Shown: positions 1 through 5,377, numbered from the stretch's first letter. The stretch is 5,449 nucleotides of DNA from Chloroflexota bacterium (GCA_022561955.1 JADFQF010000134.1:1-5449); one strand, 5' to 3'. Numbers and translations are program-made. The notes: generated by a model from the sequence alone, not told the origin.

Positions 1-1
1 T

Positions 2-571
2 TGGATCGACCCGATTGACTTCGCACGCTACGCACCACTGTACGACGCCGGCTCCCACGTGGTCATCACCAAGACGCGCAGCTACAGCGCGGAGCAGGTC
101 GACCCCAAGGTCAAGCACTACAGCCGTCTAAATTTCGTCATGGCGGACCTGGAGGCTTCCGATGTGGACGATGACGCGTTCCCATTGCTTCTGGATATGG
201 ACGGCAACATCAGCGAGAGCACGGGCGCGAACTTCTTCGTCGTGACCGACGGCGTCTTGAGGACGGCCGGCGACAAGAGCATCCTCCAGGGCGTTTCTCG
301 CATGACGATTAGCGACCTCGCCCAACAGCTCGGCATCCCATTTTCAGAGGAGGCCCTACAGCCTTACGACGTGTATACGGCGGACGAGGCGTTCCTGAGC
401 AGCACGCCGTATTGCCTGCTGCCGGTGGGCCGGGTGGACAAGAGGCAGATAGGCGACGAGGTCCCCGGTCCGGTCACGAAGCAGCTCCTCGCGGCGTGGA
501 GCGAGCTGGTCGGCGTCGAGATAGTCGACCAGACGATTGAGCGGGCCAGGGCAATACAGGCGGGCGCATAG
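2..571 (+). CDS. Class IV PLP-dependent aminotransferase, 3' part (5' end outside window)
   Basis: The frame is open from base 2, so this is the C-terminal 189 residues of a protein whose family is usually about 280-310 residues; the GTG at base 59 is internal. The fragment covers the end of the small domain and the PLP-binding large domain. The Schiff-base lysine is the K of KHYSRLN (bases 113-115), aligning with Lys145 of D-amino acid transaminase by its spacing to the downstream ADLEA segment. The cofactor-ring glutamate is the E of NISESTGANFF (bases 215-217), followed by DGVLRT and a phosphate-binding SILQGVSR segment. The FLSSTPYCLLPV segment (SST at bases 398-406) matches the substrate/phosphate loop seen as SST or GTA in relatives. 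Known members are branched-chain or D-amino acid transaminases and aminodeoxychorismate lyase. The missing N-terminus prevents a choice, though the KHYSRLN..ADLEA form suggests a BCAT-like enzyme. No clear terminator follows. Confidence 0.9.
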   Translation, partial: WIDPIDFARYAPLYDAGSHVVITKTRSYSAEQVDPKVKHYSRLNFVMADLEASDVDDDAFPLLLDMDGNISESTGANFFVVTDGVLRTAGDKSILQGVSRMTISDLAQQLGIPFSEEALQPYDVYTADEAFLSSTPYCLLPVGRVDKRQIGDEVPGPVTKQLLAAWSELVGVEIVDQTIERARAIQAGA

Positions 572-687
572 GTCTTCACGTCACTCCGCCCGACTCTGAA
601 TTTGAACGACTTCCGCCTTATGGTCACCCTGTCCAACTCTGAATGACGGGAAGTGCCTCGGTCACCCCGAGAACCCCCTGTCACGCT

Positions 688-731
688 GTCCGACTCCGAT
701 ATTGAATATCTTCGGACTCCGCCTCTGCGGA
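688..731 (+). repeat. Palindromic miniature element, copy 1 (44 bp)
   Basis: The unit reads GTCCGACTCC, GATATTGAA, TATCTTCGGACTCCG, CCTCT, GCGGA. It contains the outer pair GTCCGA/TCGGAC around GATATT-G-AATATC, and a perfect hairpin CTCCGC-CTCT-GCGGAG at 717-732. It lies between the arms ACGCT (683-687) and AGGGT (743-747) of a host hairpin whose loop is GAGTGTAACGA (732-742). Its boundaries are inferred by comparison with copies at 2188-2232 and 2271-2315. Confidence 0.8.
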
Positions 732-910
732 GAGTGTAACGAAGGGTCTGGGGCGCAGATTGGAAGCTCTTCCATGTATTCGTTTCGCAATTAGCCCCGG
801 ACTCCTCCTGGATTCTTCGTTGGGACATTCCGGCGCACCGGAGTGCGATGCGAGGGTCTGACAGAATGACAGGAAGTGCCTCTGTCACCCTGAGAATCTC
901 CTGTCACCCT

Positions 911-999
911 GTCCGACTCCGATATTGAATATCTTCGGACTCTCCGACTCCTCAATGTGTATATCCTCGGAGTCCGTCCCCACGGACCGCCTCTGCGGA
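911..999 (+). repeat. Palindromic miniature element, copy 2, interrupted by copy 3
   Basis: Bases 911-941 joined to 987-999 rebuild a 44-bp unit identical to copy 1 at 688-731. The unit is split after GGACT by a 45-bp insertion at 942-986. The host hairpin arms here are ACCCT (906-910) and AGGGT (1011-1015), perfectly complementary, with loop GAGTGTAACTA (1000-1010). Because the uninterrupted twin is 200 bp upstream, the insertion is read directly rather than guessed. Confidence 0.85.
942..986 (+). repeat. Palindromic miniature element, copy 3, nested in copy 2 (45 bp)
   Basis: The insertion reads CTCCGACTCC, TCAATGTGTA, TATCCTCGGAGTCCG, TCCCC, ACGGA, which follows the family consensus block by block and has the family's 45-bp length. 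Its ends carry the short inverted pair TCCG/CGGA. With its right flank it also forms the hairpin GTCCGT-CCCC-ACGGAC at 972-987. The edges are certain to within one base, and I see no target-site duplication. Confidence 0.8.
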
Positions 1000-1170
1000 G
1001 AGTGTAACTAAGGGTCTGGGCGGGCGAGGGGCATTGCCGCATAATAGAGGAACAATATTTGTCATCTAGAGGGTATTGCGCCCCGCCCGACACGAAGGTC
1101 GAGCCAGTAAAGGCGGTCAGGACGGTAAGCCGGCTCTGGCCATGCTAAGAGAGGATTCTAGGAGCAGTCT

Positions 1171-2070
1171 ATGGTAGACCGAACGATGCGAGGCGTGTAC
1201 CCCATCCTGTCCATGCCCTTCGACGCCCAGGACAGAATCGATATAGAGGACCTGCAGCGCGAAGTGGAGTGGTGCGTCCGGCAGGGCGTGCACGGCCTGG
1301 GAATCGCGCTGGCCAGCGAGATATTCAAGCTGTCGGAGTCGGAGCGCGACCAGGTCACGAGGGCCGTCGTGGAGCAGGTCAACGGCAGGGTGAAGGTCGT
1401 CGTGAACACGGGCGCACAGGGGAGCGGCCTCGCCGTCCAGTACAGCCGGATGGCCGAAGAGCTGGGCGCGGACGCCGTCATGGTGACGCCTCCTTCGGCC
1501 ATGCCCTCAACGCCTGACGAGACCAGGCAATACTTTCGGCGAATCTCGGACTCCATTGACGTGCCGATATTCATTCAGGACGTAAGCACCGCGCCGGTGC
1601 CGCCGGGTCTCGCCGTGCAGATCGCCCGAGAATCGGAGAACGCCTGCTACATCAAGGCCGAGACGCCTCCGACCGCGCCGCGCGTGGCCGAGGCGAAGGC
1701 GCTGGGAGGCGACGACTTGATCGTCTTTGGCGGCGCCTGGGGCTATTTCTACCTGGAGGAGCTTCGCAGGGGCTCGGTCGGGACGATGCCCGGCGCCGTC
1801 ATCCCCGAGGTCTTTACCATGGTCTGGGACCTTTTTCAGGACGGCAAAGACCTGGAGGCGACGCGTCTGTTTAACAGGTACCTGCCGCTGATAAAGTCCT
1901 TCGGGCAGGGGTTCGGCATCGCGGCTTACCTTGCGAAAGAGGTGCTCAGGCTCAGGGGCGTCTTCAAGGCGGCGCATGTCAGACATCCCGCCGCCAAGCC
2001 CGACGACCTGGCGTTCAAGGAGATAAGGCAGCTCGTCGAATCTCTGGAGCTCGAACCCGCCGACGTCTGA
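1171..2070 (+). CDS. Dihydrodipicolinate synthase (DHDPS/NAL) family protein, divergent active site
   Basis: This 299-residue protein has the usual length of the DapA/N-acetylneuraminate lyase family of class I TIM-barrel aldolases. It starts at ATG 1171 with AGGAG at 1160-1164, six bases upstream. Opening GVYPILSMPFD (8-18) matches the family's first strand. The Schiff-base lysine is K162 in YIKAETPP (bases 1654-1656), equivalent to E. coli DapA Lys161. Other catalytic positions differ: the DapA tyrosine in LYNVP is replaced by Gln136 (FIQDVST), the TTGE motif reads LASE (47-50), and the second tyrosine segment reads PPSAMP. The C-terminal KEVLRLRGVFKAA helix followed by RHP is typical of the family. 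Imine chemistry therefore seems possible, but lysine biosynthesis is unlikely; a sugar-acid or other keto-acid lyase or dehydratase role is a guess. The gene stands alone, with repeats on both sides. Confidence 0.88.
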   Translation: MVDRTMRGVYPILSMPFDAQDRIDIEDLQREVEWCVRQGVHGLGIALASEIFKLSESERDQVTRAVVEQVNGRVKVVVNTGAQGSGLAVQYSRMAEELGADAVMVTPPSAMPSTPDETRQYFRRISDSIDVPIFIQDVSTAPVPPGLAVQIARESENACYIKAETPPTAPRVAEAKALGGDDLIVFGGAWGYFYLEELRRGSVGTMPGAVIPEVFTMVWDLFQDGKDLEATRLFNRYLPLIKSFGQGFGIAAYLAKEVLRLRGVFKAAHVRHPAAKPDDLAFKEIRQLVESLELEPADV

Positions 2071-2187
2071 CTGGGGCACAGGGCCTGGCACGGAAAAGCG
2101 AGGGTCTTCCGCCGATGCCGGGACGGAGGGTTATCAAGTAGCAGGTTAATCCCTAAGTAGCGTTCTCAGAAGTGGTTCGACAAGCTC

Positions 2188-2232
2188 TCCGACGAATCGG
2201 AGTCCGAAGATATACATTATCAGGAGTCGGAC
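2188..2232 (-). repeat. Palindromic miniature element, copy 4 (45 bp, inverted)
   Basis: Read on the minus strand, the unit is GTCCGACTCC, TGATAATGTA, TATCTTCGGACTCCG, ATTCG, TCGGA. Its ends form the longer inverted pair TCCGAC/GTCGGA. It lies in a host hairpin whose arms are GTGGT (2172-2176) and ACCAC (2233-2237), with loop GAGCTTGTCGA on the minus strand (2177-2187). Removing the 45 bp restores a continuous hairpin of a type I recall as common in such genomes. Confidence 0.8.
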
Positions 2233-2270
2233 ACCACGAACGGAAGAAGTTCTTTCCGCCCGCTCGTCCT

Positions 2271-2315
2271 GTCCGACTCCTTGTGAGGAATATCTTCGGA
2301 CTCCGCCGCTGCGGA
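2271..2315 (+). repeat. Palindromic miniature element, copy 5 (45 bp)
   Basis: The unit reads GTCCGACTCC, TTGTGAGGAA, TATCTTCGGACTCCG, CCGCT, GCGGA. It is preceded by the host arm TCCT (2267-2270) and followed by loop GAGCCTGTCGA (2316-2326) and arm AGGA (2327-2330). It faces copy 4, so the two composites form a large inverted pair between convergent genes. Confidence 0.8.
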
Positions 2316-2365
2316 GAGCCTGTCGAAGGATAGTCCATTTTGGATTCGAATTCTTGAGATAGCCT

Positions 2366-2809
2366 CTAGGCCAGGCTTATGGGGTCGCCCTTCTTGATCG
2401 TGCCGCCATCGGTGACATACGCCAGCATGCCCCGTTTGCCTTCCATCTCCGCCCGCATGCCGTCTCGAATGTCGTCAATGAACTGGCAGGGGTCGCAGCC
2501 TCCCGTGATCTCCAGGACGACATCGTCTCCGAGGGTGACTTTCTGGCCGCGTTCCAGGGTCGAGAGGTCGAAACCCGAGATCGTTACGTTCTCACGGATC
2601 TGGCCGTGAGCGAGGCCGAAGCCCTCAAGGGTCTCCTCATCCATCAGAAGGATCTGACGAAACCGTCGAGGTGTTTCCGAGGTCGCGTGGTTGTCGCCCT
2701 CGATTCCGAATCCGGTAATCACGTTGGCGCTGTCGACCGTCTTCATCGGCTGCTCGTGTCCGACGCACAGCTGCAGGGACACGATCCGGGCCGTCTTGCT
2801 GGTAGTCAT
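2366..2809 (-). CDS. Small single-domain MOSC protein
   Basis: The 147-residue protein is one MOSC domain (the C-terminal domain family of molybdenum cofactor sulfurase). Visible family motifs are GIEGDNHAT (35-43), the QILLMDEE strand (52-59), RENVTISGFDLSTLERGQ (72-89), and ITGGCDPC (101-108) with the conserved cysteine C105 and a second cysteine, C108. In characterised relatives such as YiiM and eukaryotic mARC proteins the domain handles sulfur or molybdenum cofactor, or reduces N-hydroxylated compounds; the actual substrate here is unknown. The start is placed at ATG 2809 because AAAGGAG lies ten bases upstream (2820-2826). The frame continues to a GTG at 2851, but no ribosome binding site precedes it and the 14 extra residues match nothing in the family. 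It is divergent from the NHL gene and convergent with the aldolase gene, with no molybdenum-cofactor gene nearby in the window. Confidence 0.85.
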   Translation of the reverse strand: MTTSKTARIVSLQLCVGHEQPMKTVDSANVITGFGIEGDNHATSETPRRFRQILLMDEETLEGFGLAHGQIRENVTISGFDLSTLERGQKVTLGDDVVLEITGGCDPCQFIDDIRDGMRAEMEGKRGMLAYVTDGGTIKKGDPISLA

Positions 2810-2912
2810 TTCAGTGCCGCTCCTTTGGTTGAGGCTCGTTTCAGGGTACACCCGCCAATGGCGTAGTTCAAGGCGCCGCAGGCGGCGACCTTCTTCAGCC
2901 GTCTCGGACTCA

Positions 2913-2938
2913 CCGGGCCCGTGATATAATCGGCCCGG
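2913..2938 (+). promoter_or_regulatory. Extended -10 promoter framed by an inverted repeat, for the NHL gene
   Basis: TGATATAAT at 2922-2930 is a perfect extended -10 box (TG, one base, TATAAT), about 65 bases before the NHL start. No good -35 box is seen at 16-18 bases upstream, which fits an extended -10 promoter. The box sits in the 12-bp centre of a perfect 7-bp inverted repeat, CCGGGCC (2913-2919) and GGCCCGG (2932-2938). A protein binding there would cover the -10 region and start site, so an operator is possible but inferred. Confidence 0.5.
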
Positions 2939-2996
2939 ACTTTACGGGATCGGTTTCTTAGATAGTCAACTAAATTACTGGAATTAGGAGAGAAAA

Positions 2997-3947
2997 ATGC
3001 TTAGCACGGTCAAGCTGGGAAGCGGAGACTTCACGTACCAGGTGGACCTCAACTGGGAGACGCTGCCCCCGGGATACTCATGGCGGGATGCACCTGCCGT
3101 GGCAACGGACGATCATGACAACGTTTATGTGTTCAACAGGGGAGACCACCCCATGATCGTATTCGACAGCGACGGCAACTTCATTAAGTCCTGGGGAGAA
3201 GGCGTCTTCGCGAGCGCCCACGGCATCAGCCGCGGCCCAGACGACACTCTCTACTGCACGGACGCCGCGGACCATACGGTGCGGCAGTTCACGTTGGACG
3301 GCGAGCTTCTCATGACGATCGGCGTACCGGGAAAGCCGGCCGATCCGTTCAGCGGAGAGCCCTTCAACCGGTGTACGCACACGGCGGTAGACCCCAGGAC
3401 AGGCGACATCTATGTCTCCGACGGCTACGGCAACTCCAGGGTGCACAAATATTCGCCCGACGGCAAGCTGCTGTTCTCGTGGGGGGCGCCCGGCACGGGG
3501 GAGGGCGAGTTCAACTGCACCCACAACATAGCGACCGACAGCCAGGGATATGTCTACGTCGCGGACCGCGAGAATCACCGAATTCAGATCTTCGATTCCA
3601 AGGGCAAATACGAGACTCTGTGGTCCACGGTGCACCGTCCCTGTGGACTGTACATATCCGAAGACGACACCATCTATGTCGGGGAGCTTGGCTGGGGCTC
3701 GGGAGTTGAGAGAAACGTTCCCAACATCGGTCCTCGCGTTTCGGTCATGAATACGAAGGGTCAAATCCTGGCCAGGTTGGGCGAGGGGTACGGACTGGGT
3801 GAGGGCCAGTTCCTCGCACCCCACGGCATCTGTCTCGATTCCAAGGGCAGCATATACGTAGGCGAGGTATCCTATACGAACGGTCGCGGTACCGGCGAGG
3901 ACCCGCCGGAGGACATAAGATCATTTCAGAAGCTAGTTAGAGCATAA
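2997..3947 (+). CDS. NHL-repeat beta-propeller protein, peptidyl-alpha-hydroxyglycine lyase (PAL)-like
   Basis: The 316-residue protein consists of NHL repeats, probably a six-bladed propeller; blade motifs such as NVYVFNRGDH, DIYVSDGYGNSRVHKYSPDG and YVYVADRENHRIQIFD are clear. It starts at ATG 2997 with AGGAGA at 2986-2991, five bases upstream. From memory of rat PAL, its zinc ligands His585, His690 and His786 align with H75 (SAHG), H176 (CTHN) and H276 (APHG). Arg533, Tyr654 and Arg706 align with R48, Y144 and R191. One change is G277 where PAL has Asp787. PAL cleaves peptidyl-alpha-hydroxyglycine to an amide and glyoxylate; bacterial relatives are mostly uncharacterised and may act on other hydroxylated amides. 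There is no signal peptide or membrane segment, so it should be cytoplasmic, and no monooxygenase partner is in the window. PAL activity is an inference; the fold is secure. Confidence 0.88.
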   Translation: MLSTVKLGSGDFTYQVDLNWETLPPGYSWRDAPAVATDDHDNVYVFNRGDHPMIVFDSDGNFIKSWGEGVFASAHGISRGPDDTLYCTDAADHTVRQFTLDGELLMTIGVPGKPADPFSGEPFNRCTHTAVDPRTGDIYVSDGYGNSRVHKYSPDGKLLFSWGAPGTGEGEFNCTHNIATDSQGYVYVADRENHRIQIFDSKGKYETLWSTVHRPCGLYISEDDTIYVGELGWGSGVERNVPNIGPRVSVMNTKGQILARLGEGYGLGEGQFLAPHGICLDSKGSIYVGEVSYTNGRGTGEDPPEDIRSFQKLVRA

Positions 3948-3990
3948 AACTATCTAATATGGGCCGGCGACGGGCTCGTTGACTGCCGGC

Positions 3991-4019
3991 TTGACAGTTT
4001 GTCGGACGCCTAATAAACT
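3991..4019 (+). promoter_or_regulatory. Sigma70-type promoter for the DUF3500 gene
   Basis: TTGACA at 3991-3996 is a perfect -35 box. Seventeen bases later lies TAAACT (4014-4019), a four-of-six match to the -10 consensus. A start near 4026 would give a leader of about 87 bases. Just upstream are two GCCGGC hexamers (3963-3968 and 3985-3990), self-complementary and 16 bp apart; they could form a weak stem after the preceding gene or a binding site, but nothing decides between these. Confidence 0.55.
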
Positions 4020-4112
4020 CGCCGTTAAGCGCAGTTCATGTTCCAGGGTCCATCCGGCTAATGGAAACCAAGATGAGCCTCCGTTATGAATGGAGATGAT
4101 AAGGAGCGAAGT

Positions 4113-5105
4113 ATGGCAACTAATGGGCATTCGCAACCGCAGGCCGCTTCGGAAATGGCGGCCGCAGCGTCAAGTTTCCTTGGAAGCCTGAGCGCCGACC
4201 AGAAGCAGAAGGCCGTCTACCCGTATCTCGACGGCGAGAGGGTGTTCTGGTACTACCCGCCGTTGAATAGGCACGGCCTGGCCATTCGAGACATGGACGA
4301 AAACCAGAGGAAGCTTGCCTATGCGATCATGGAGAGCGGCCTCGCACCCAGGGCTTACAAGCAGGCCGTCCAGATCATAGAGCACGAGCTGATTCTTGGT
4401 CCCATCGAGGTGGAGACCAATGCCGTAACATTCGTGAGAGACCCCGAGCTCTACTACTTCACGATCTTCGGCGATCCTGACGGCACCGAGGAGCCGTGGG
4501 GCTGGCGGGCCGAGGGCCATCACGTTTCGCTGCACTTCAGCATCTGGGACGACAAGGTGATCTCCGCGACGCCCTTCTTCTTCGGCGCCAATCCCGCGGA
4601 GGTCCTGAGCGGCGAGAAGAAGGGGCTGCGCATCCTGGGCGACAGAGAAGACCTGGGCTTTGAGCTGCTAAACAGCTTCGATTCGGGTCAAAAGTCCACC
4701 GCGATCATCTACGACGAAGCGCCCTACGATATTCTGACCTACAACGCCTCAAAGGCGCTCTTCGCACGGGAGGAGGGCCTGCTCGTCTCCAAGATGAACG
4801 GCACGCAGCAGGAAATGGTCATGTCGATCATCAATGAGTACGTCAGCACCATCCGGGACGACGTCGCGCAGGACAAGCTGAGCGCCATCAGCGAGCAGGG
4901 CATAGGCGATTTCAGGTTCGCGTGGGGCGGTGGCATGGAGCCGCGTACGAAGCATTACTATCGGATTCACGGCGGCAGCTTCGTCGTGGAGTACGACAAC
5001 CGCCAGAACGATGCCAACCACATCCATTCAGTGCTTCGGGACTCCGAGAACGACTTTGCGGTCGATGTTCTTCGCGAGCATCTGCTGCTCTATCACGTCC
5101 TGTAA
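4113..5105 (+). CDS. DUF3500 family protein of unknown function
   Basis: The 330-residue protein matches the DUF3500 family over its whole length. Family signatures include the aromatic WYYPPLNRHGLAIRDMD (46-62), WGWRAEGHHVSLHF (129-142), TPFFFGANPAEV (153-164), DEAPYDI (201-207), FAWGGG (269-274), and a C-terminal block with HYYRIHG (281-287), EYDNRQNDANHIH (293-305) and RDSENDF (309-315). The clustered His, Asp and Tyr residues look like a catalytic or metal site, but no reaction is known to me for the family. The start is set at ATG 4113, with AAGGAG at 4101-4106 six bases upstream; an in-frame ATG at 4086 adds nine residues without a comparable site. The alanine-rich first 25 residues lack a charged start plus hydrophobic core, so I see no signal peptide. 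A promoter at 3991-4019 and a terminator at 5124-5157 suggest a single-gene transcript. Confidence 0.9.
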   Translation: MATNGHSQPQAASEMAAAASSFLGSLSADQKQKAVYPYLDGERVFWYYPPLNRHGLAIRDMDENQRKLAYAIMESGLAPRAYKQAVQIIEHELILGPIEVETNAVTFVRDPELYYFTIFGDPDGTEEPWGWRAEGHHVSLHFSIWDDKVISATPFFFGANPAEVLSGEKKGLRILGDREDLGFELLNSFDSGQKSTAIIYDEAPYDILTYNASKALFAREEGLLVSKMNGTQQEMVMSIINEYVSTIRDDVAQDKLSAISEQGIGDFRFAWGGGMEPRTKHYYRIHGGSFVVEYDNRQNDANHIHSVLRDSENDFAVDVLREHLLLYHVL

Positions 5106-5123
5106 GGCGAGACACGCCAAACG

Positions 5124-5157
5124 AAGAGGGCCCCCCGATCAGTCGGGGGGCCCTCTT
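5124..5157 (+). terminator. Strong intrinsic terminator after the DUF3500 gene
   Basis: A perfect 15-bp stem (AAGAGGGCCCCCCGA, 5124-5138, with its complement at 5143-5157) closes on a TCAG tetraloop. The right arm ends CTCTT and continues TATTTG, giving a short T-rich tail. It begins 18 bases after the stop codon. The A residues on the left arm make it partly symmetrical, so some function on the other strand is possible. Confidence 0.88.
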
Positions 5158-5263
5158 TATTTGAGTCTACGTGCCGTCTCGGCAGGATAACACCAGCGAT
5201 TCTATATCAAAAACGTCTATTCAAGATGGATCATCCTCTGACAGTCTCTCCCCCTGAAGCGGG

Positions 5264-5337
5264 TCCGCAGTGGCGGACTCCTCCGATTAGGAGATCGGAG
5301 CCCGAAGATAGGTCCTCTTAGGAGTCGGGCGAAGATA
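5264..5337 (-). repeat. Palindromic miniature element, copy 6, truncated and interrupted by copy 7
   Basis: On the minus strand, TATCTTC (5337-5331) joined to GGAGTCCGCCACTGCGGA (5281-5264) rebuilds the right 25 bases of the consensus with one difference, G for C in GGACTCC. The left 20 bases of the element are absent, and AATTTGCA stands in their place. The flanks do not resemble the host hairpin seen at the other copies. Confidence 0.65.
5282..5330 (-). repeat. Palindromic miniature element, copy 7, nested in copy 6 (49 bp)
   Basis: On the minus strand it reads GCCCGACTCC, TAAGAGGACC, TATCTTCGGGCTCCG, ATCTCCTAA, TCGGA. This follows the consensus with a four-base longer variable block. It splits copy 6 after TATCTTC, a different place from the split in copy 2 at 941/942. 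Confidence 0.65.
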
Positions 5338-5377
5338 TGCAAATTAAGAAACTATTTCGAAATGGTCATGGGGGAGT

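Larger units (their letters stand above)
572..1020. repeat. Gene-free repeat region with two long direct copies and remnants
   Basis: Bases 641-751 and 864-1020 are direct copies of one unit. Each begins GAATGAC(G/A)GGAAGTGCCTC, contains GTCAC(G/C)CT followed by a 44-bp palindromic element, and ends in GAGTGTAAC.AAGGGTCTGGG. The second copy is longer only because it carries an additional 45-bp element at 942-986. Upstream, GTCACCCT followed by GTCCAACTC at 623-639 looks like the first nine bases of the same element at the same position, cut off where the first copy starts. Bases 589-617 resemble a more decayed copy. The segment between the copies (752-863) shows only small inverted repeats, such as TGGAAG-CT-CTTCCA at 761-774. 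Open frames on the minus strand here encode the same peptide twice and are by-products of the repeats. I see no gene, tRNA or riboswitch in this stretch. Confidence 0.85.
2071..2365. other. Convergent intergenic region with opposed repeat units
   Basis: This space separates two genes transcribed toward each other. Bases 2071-2160 show no recognisable feature. Bases 2172-2330 hold two host hairpins, each containing a 45-bp element, in opposite orientation and separated by about 30 bp. The right unit contains CTCCGC-CGCT-GCGGAG at 2301-2316. Either hairpin could end transcription from one side, but neither is followed by a T-run, so I do not call a terminator. Confidence 0.6.

Noticed and set aside
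59..571. A complete 170-residue gene starting at GTG 59
   Set aside because: The same frame is open to base 2 and the upstream residues match the aminotransferase family, so the gene is cut by the window edge.
641..1020. A CRISPR array
   Set aside because: Repeats are palindromic, irregularly spaced, nested and in both orientations, without uniform spacers or cas genes.
1034..1061. A promoter for the aldolase gene (TTGCCG with TATTTG downstream)
   Set aside because: Both boxes are weak and the spacing is not ideal; too poor to list as a feature.
364..1093. Minus-strand open frames of 174 and 100 codons across the repeat region
   Set aside because: Both encode nearly the same Arg/Ser-rich peptide where they cross the palindromic repeats, and one also lies antisense to the aminotransferase. 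They are products of repeat sequence.
1507..2091. A 194-codon minus-strand frame opposite the aldolase gene
   Set aside because: It is a shadow of GC-rich coding sequence; the plus strand carries clear family motifs and a ribosome binding site.
2301..2316. An intrinsic terminator at CTCCGC-CGCT-GCGGAG
   Set aside because: A short stem without a T-run on either side; the same hairpin is part of the repeat elsewhere.
2810..2851. N-terminal extension of the MOSC protein to GTG 2851
   Set aside because: No ribosome binding site before 2851, while AAAGGAG precedes the ATG at 2809.
2939..2969. A minus-strand promoter for the MOSC gene (TTGACT at 2969-2964 with TAAAGT)
   Set aside because: The spacer would be 19 bases and the -10 match is poor, so it is only a weak candidate.
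3078..3824. A 248-codon minus-strand frame opposite the PAL-like gene
   Set aside because: No recognisable motifs, and it is fully explained as the antisense of NHL repeats with strong codon bias.
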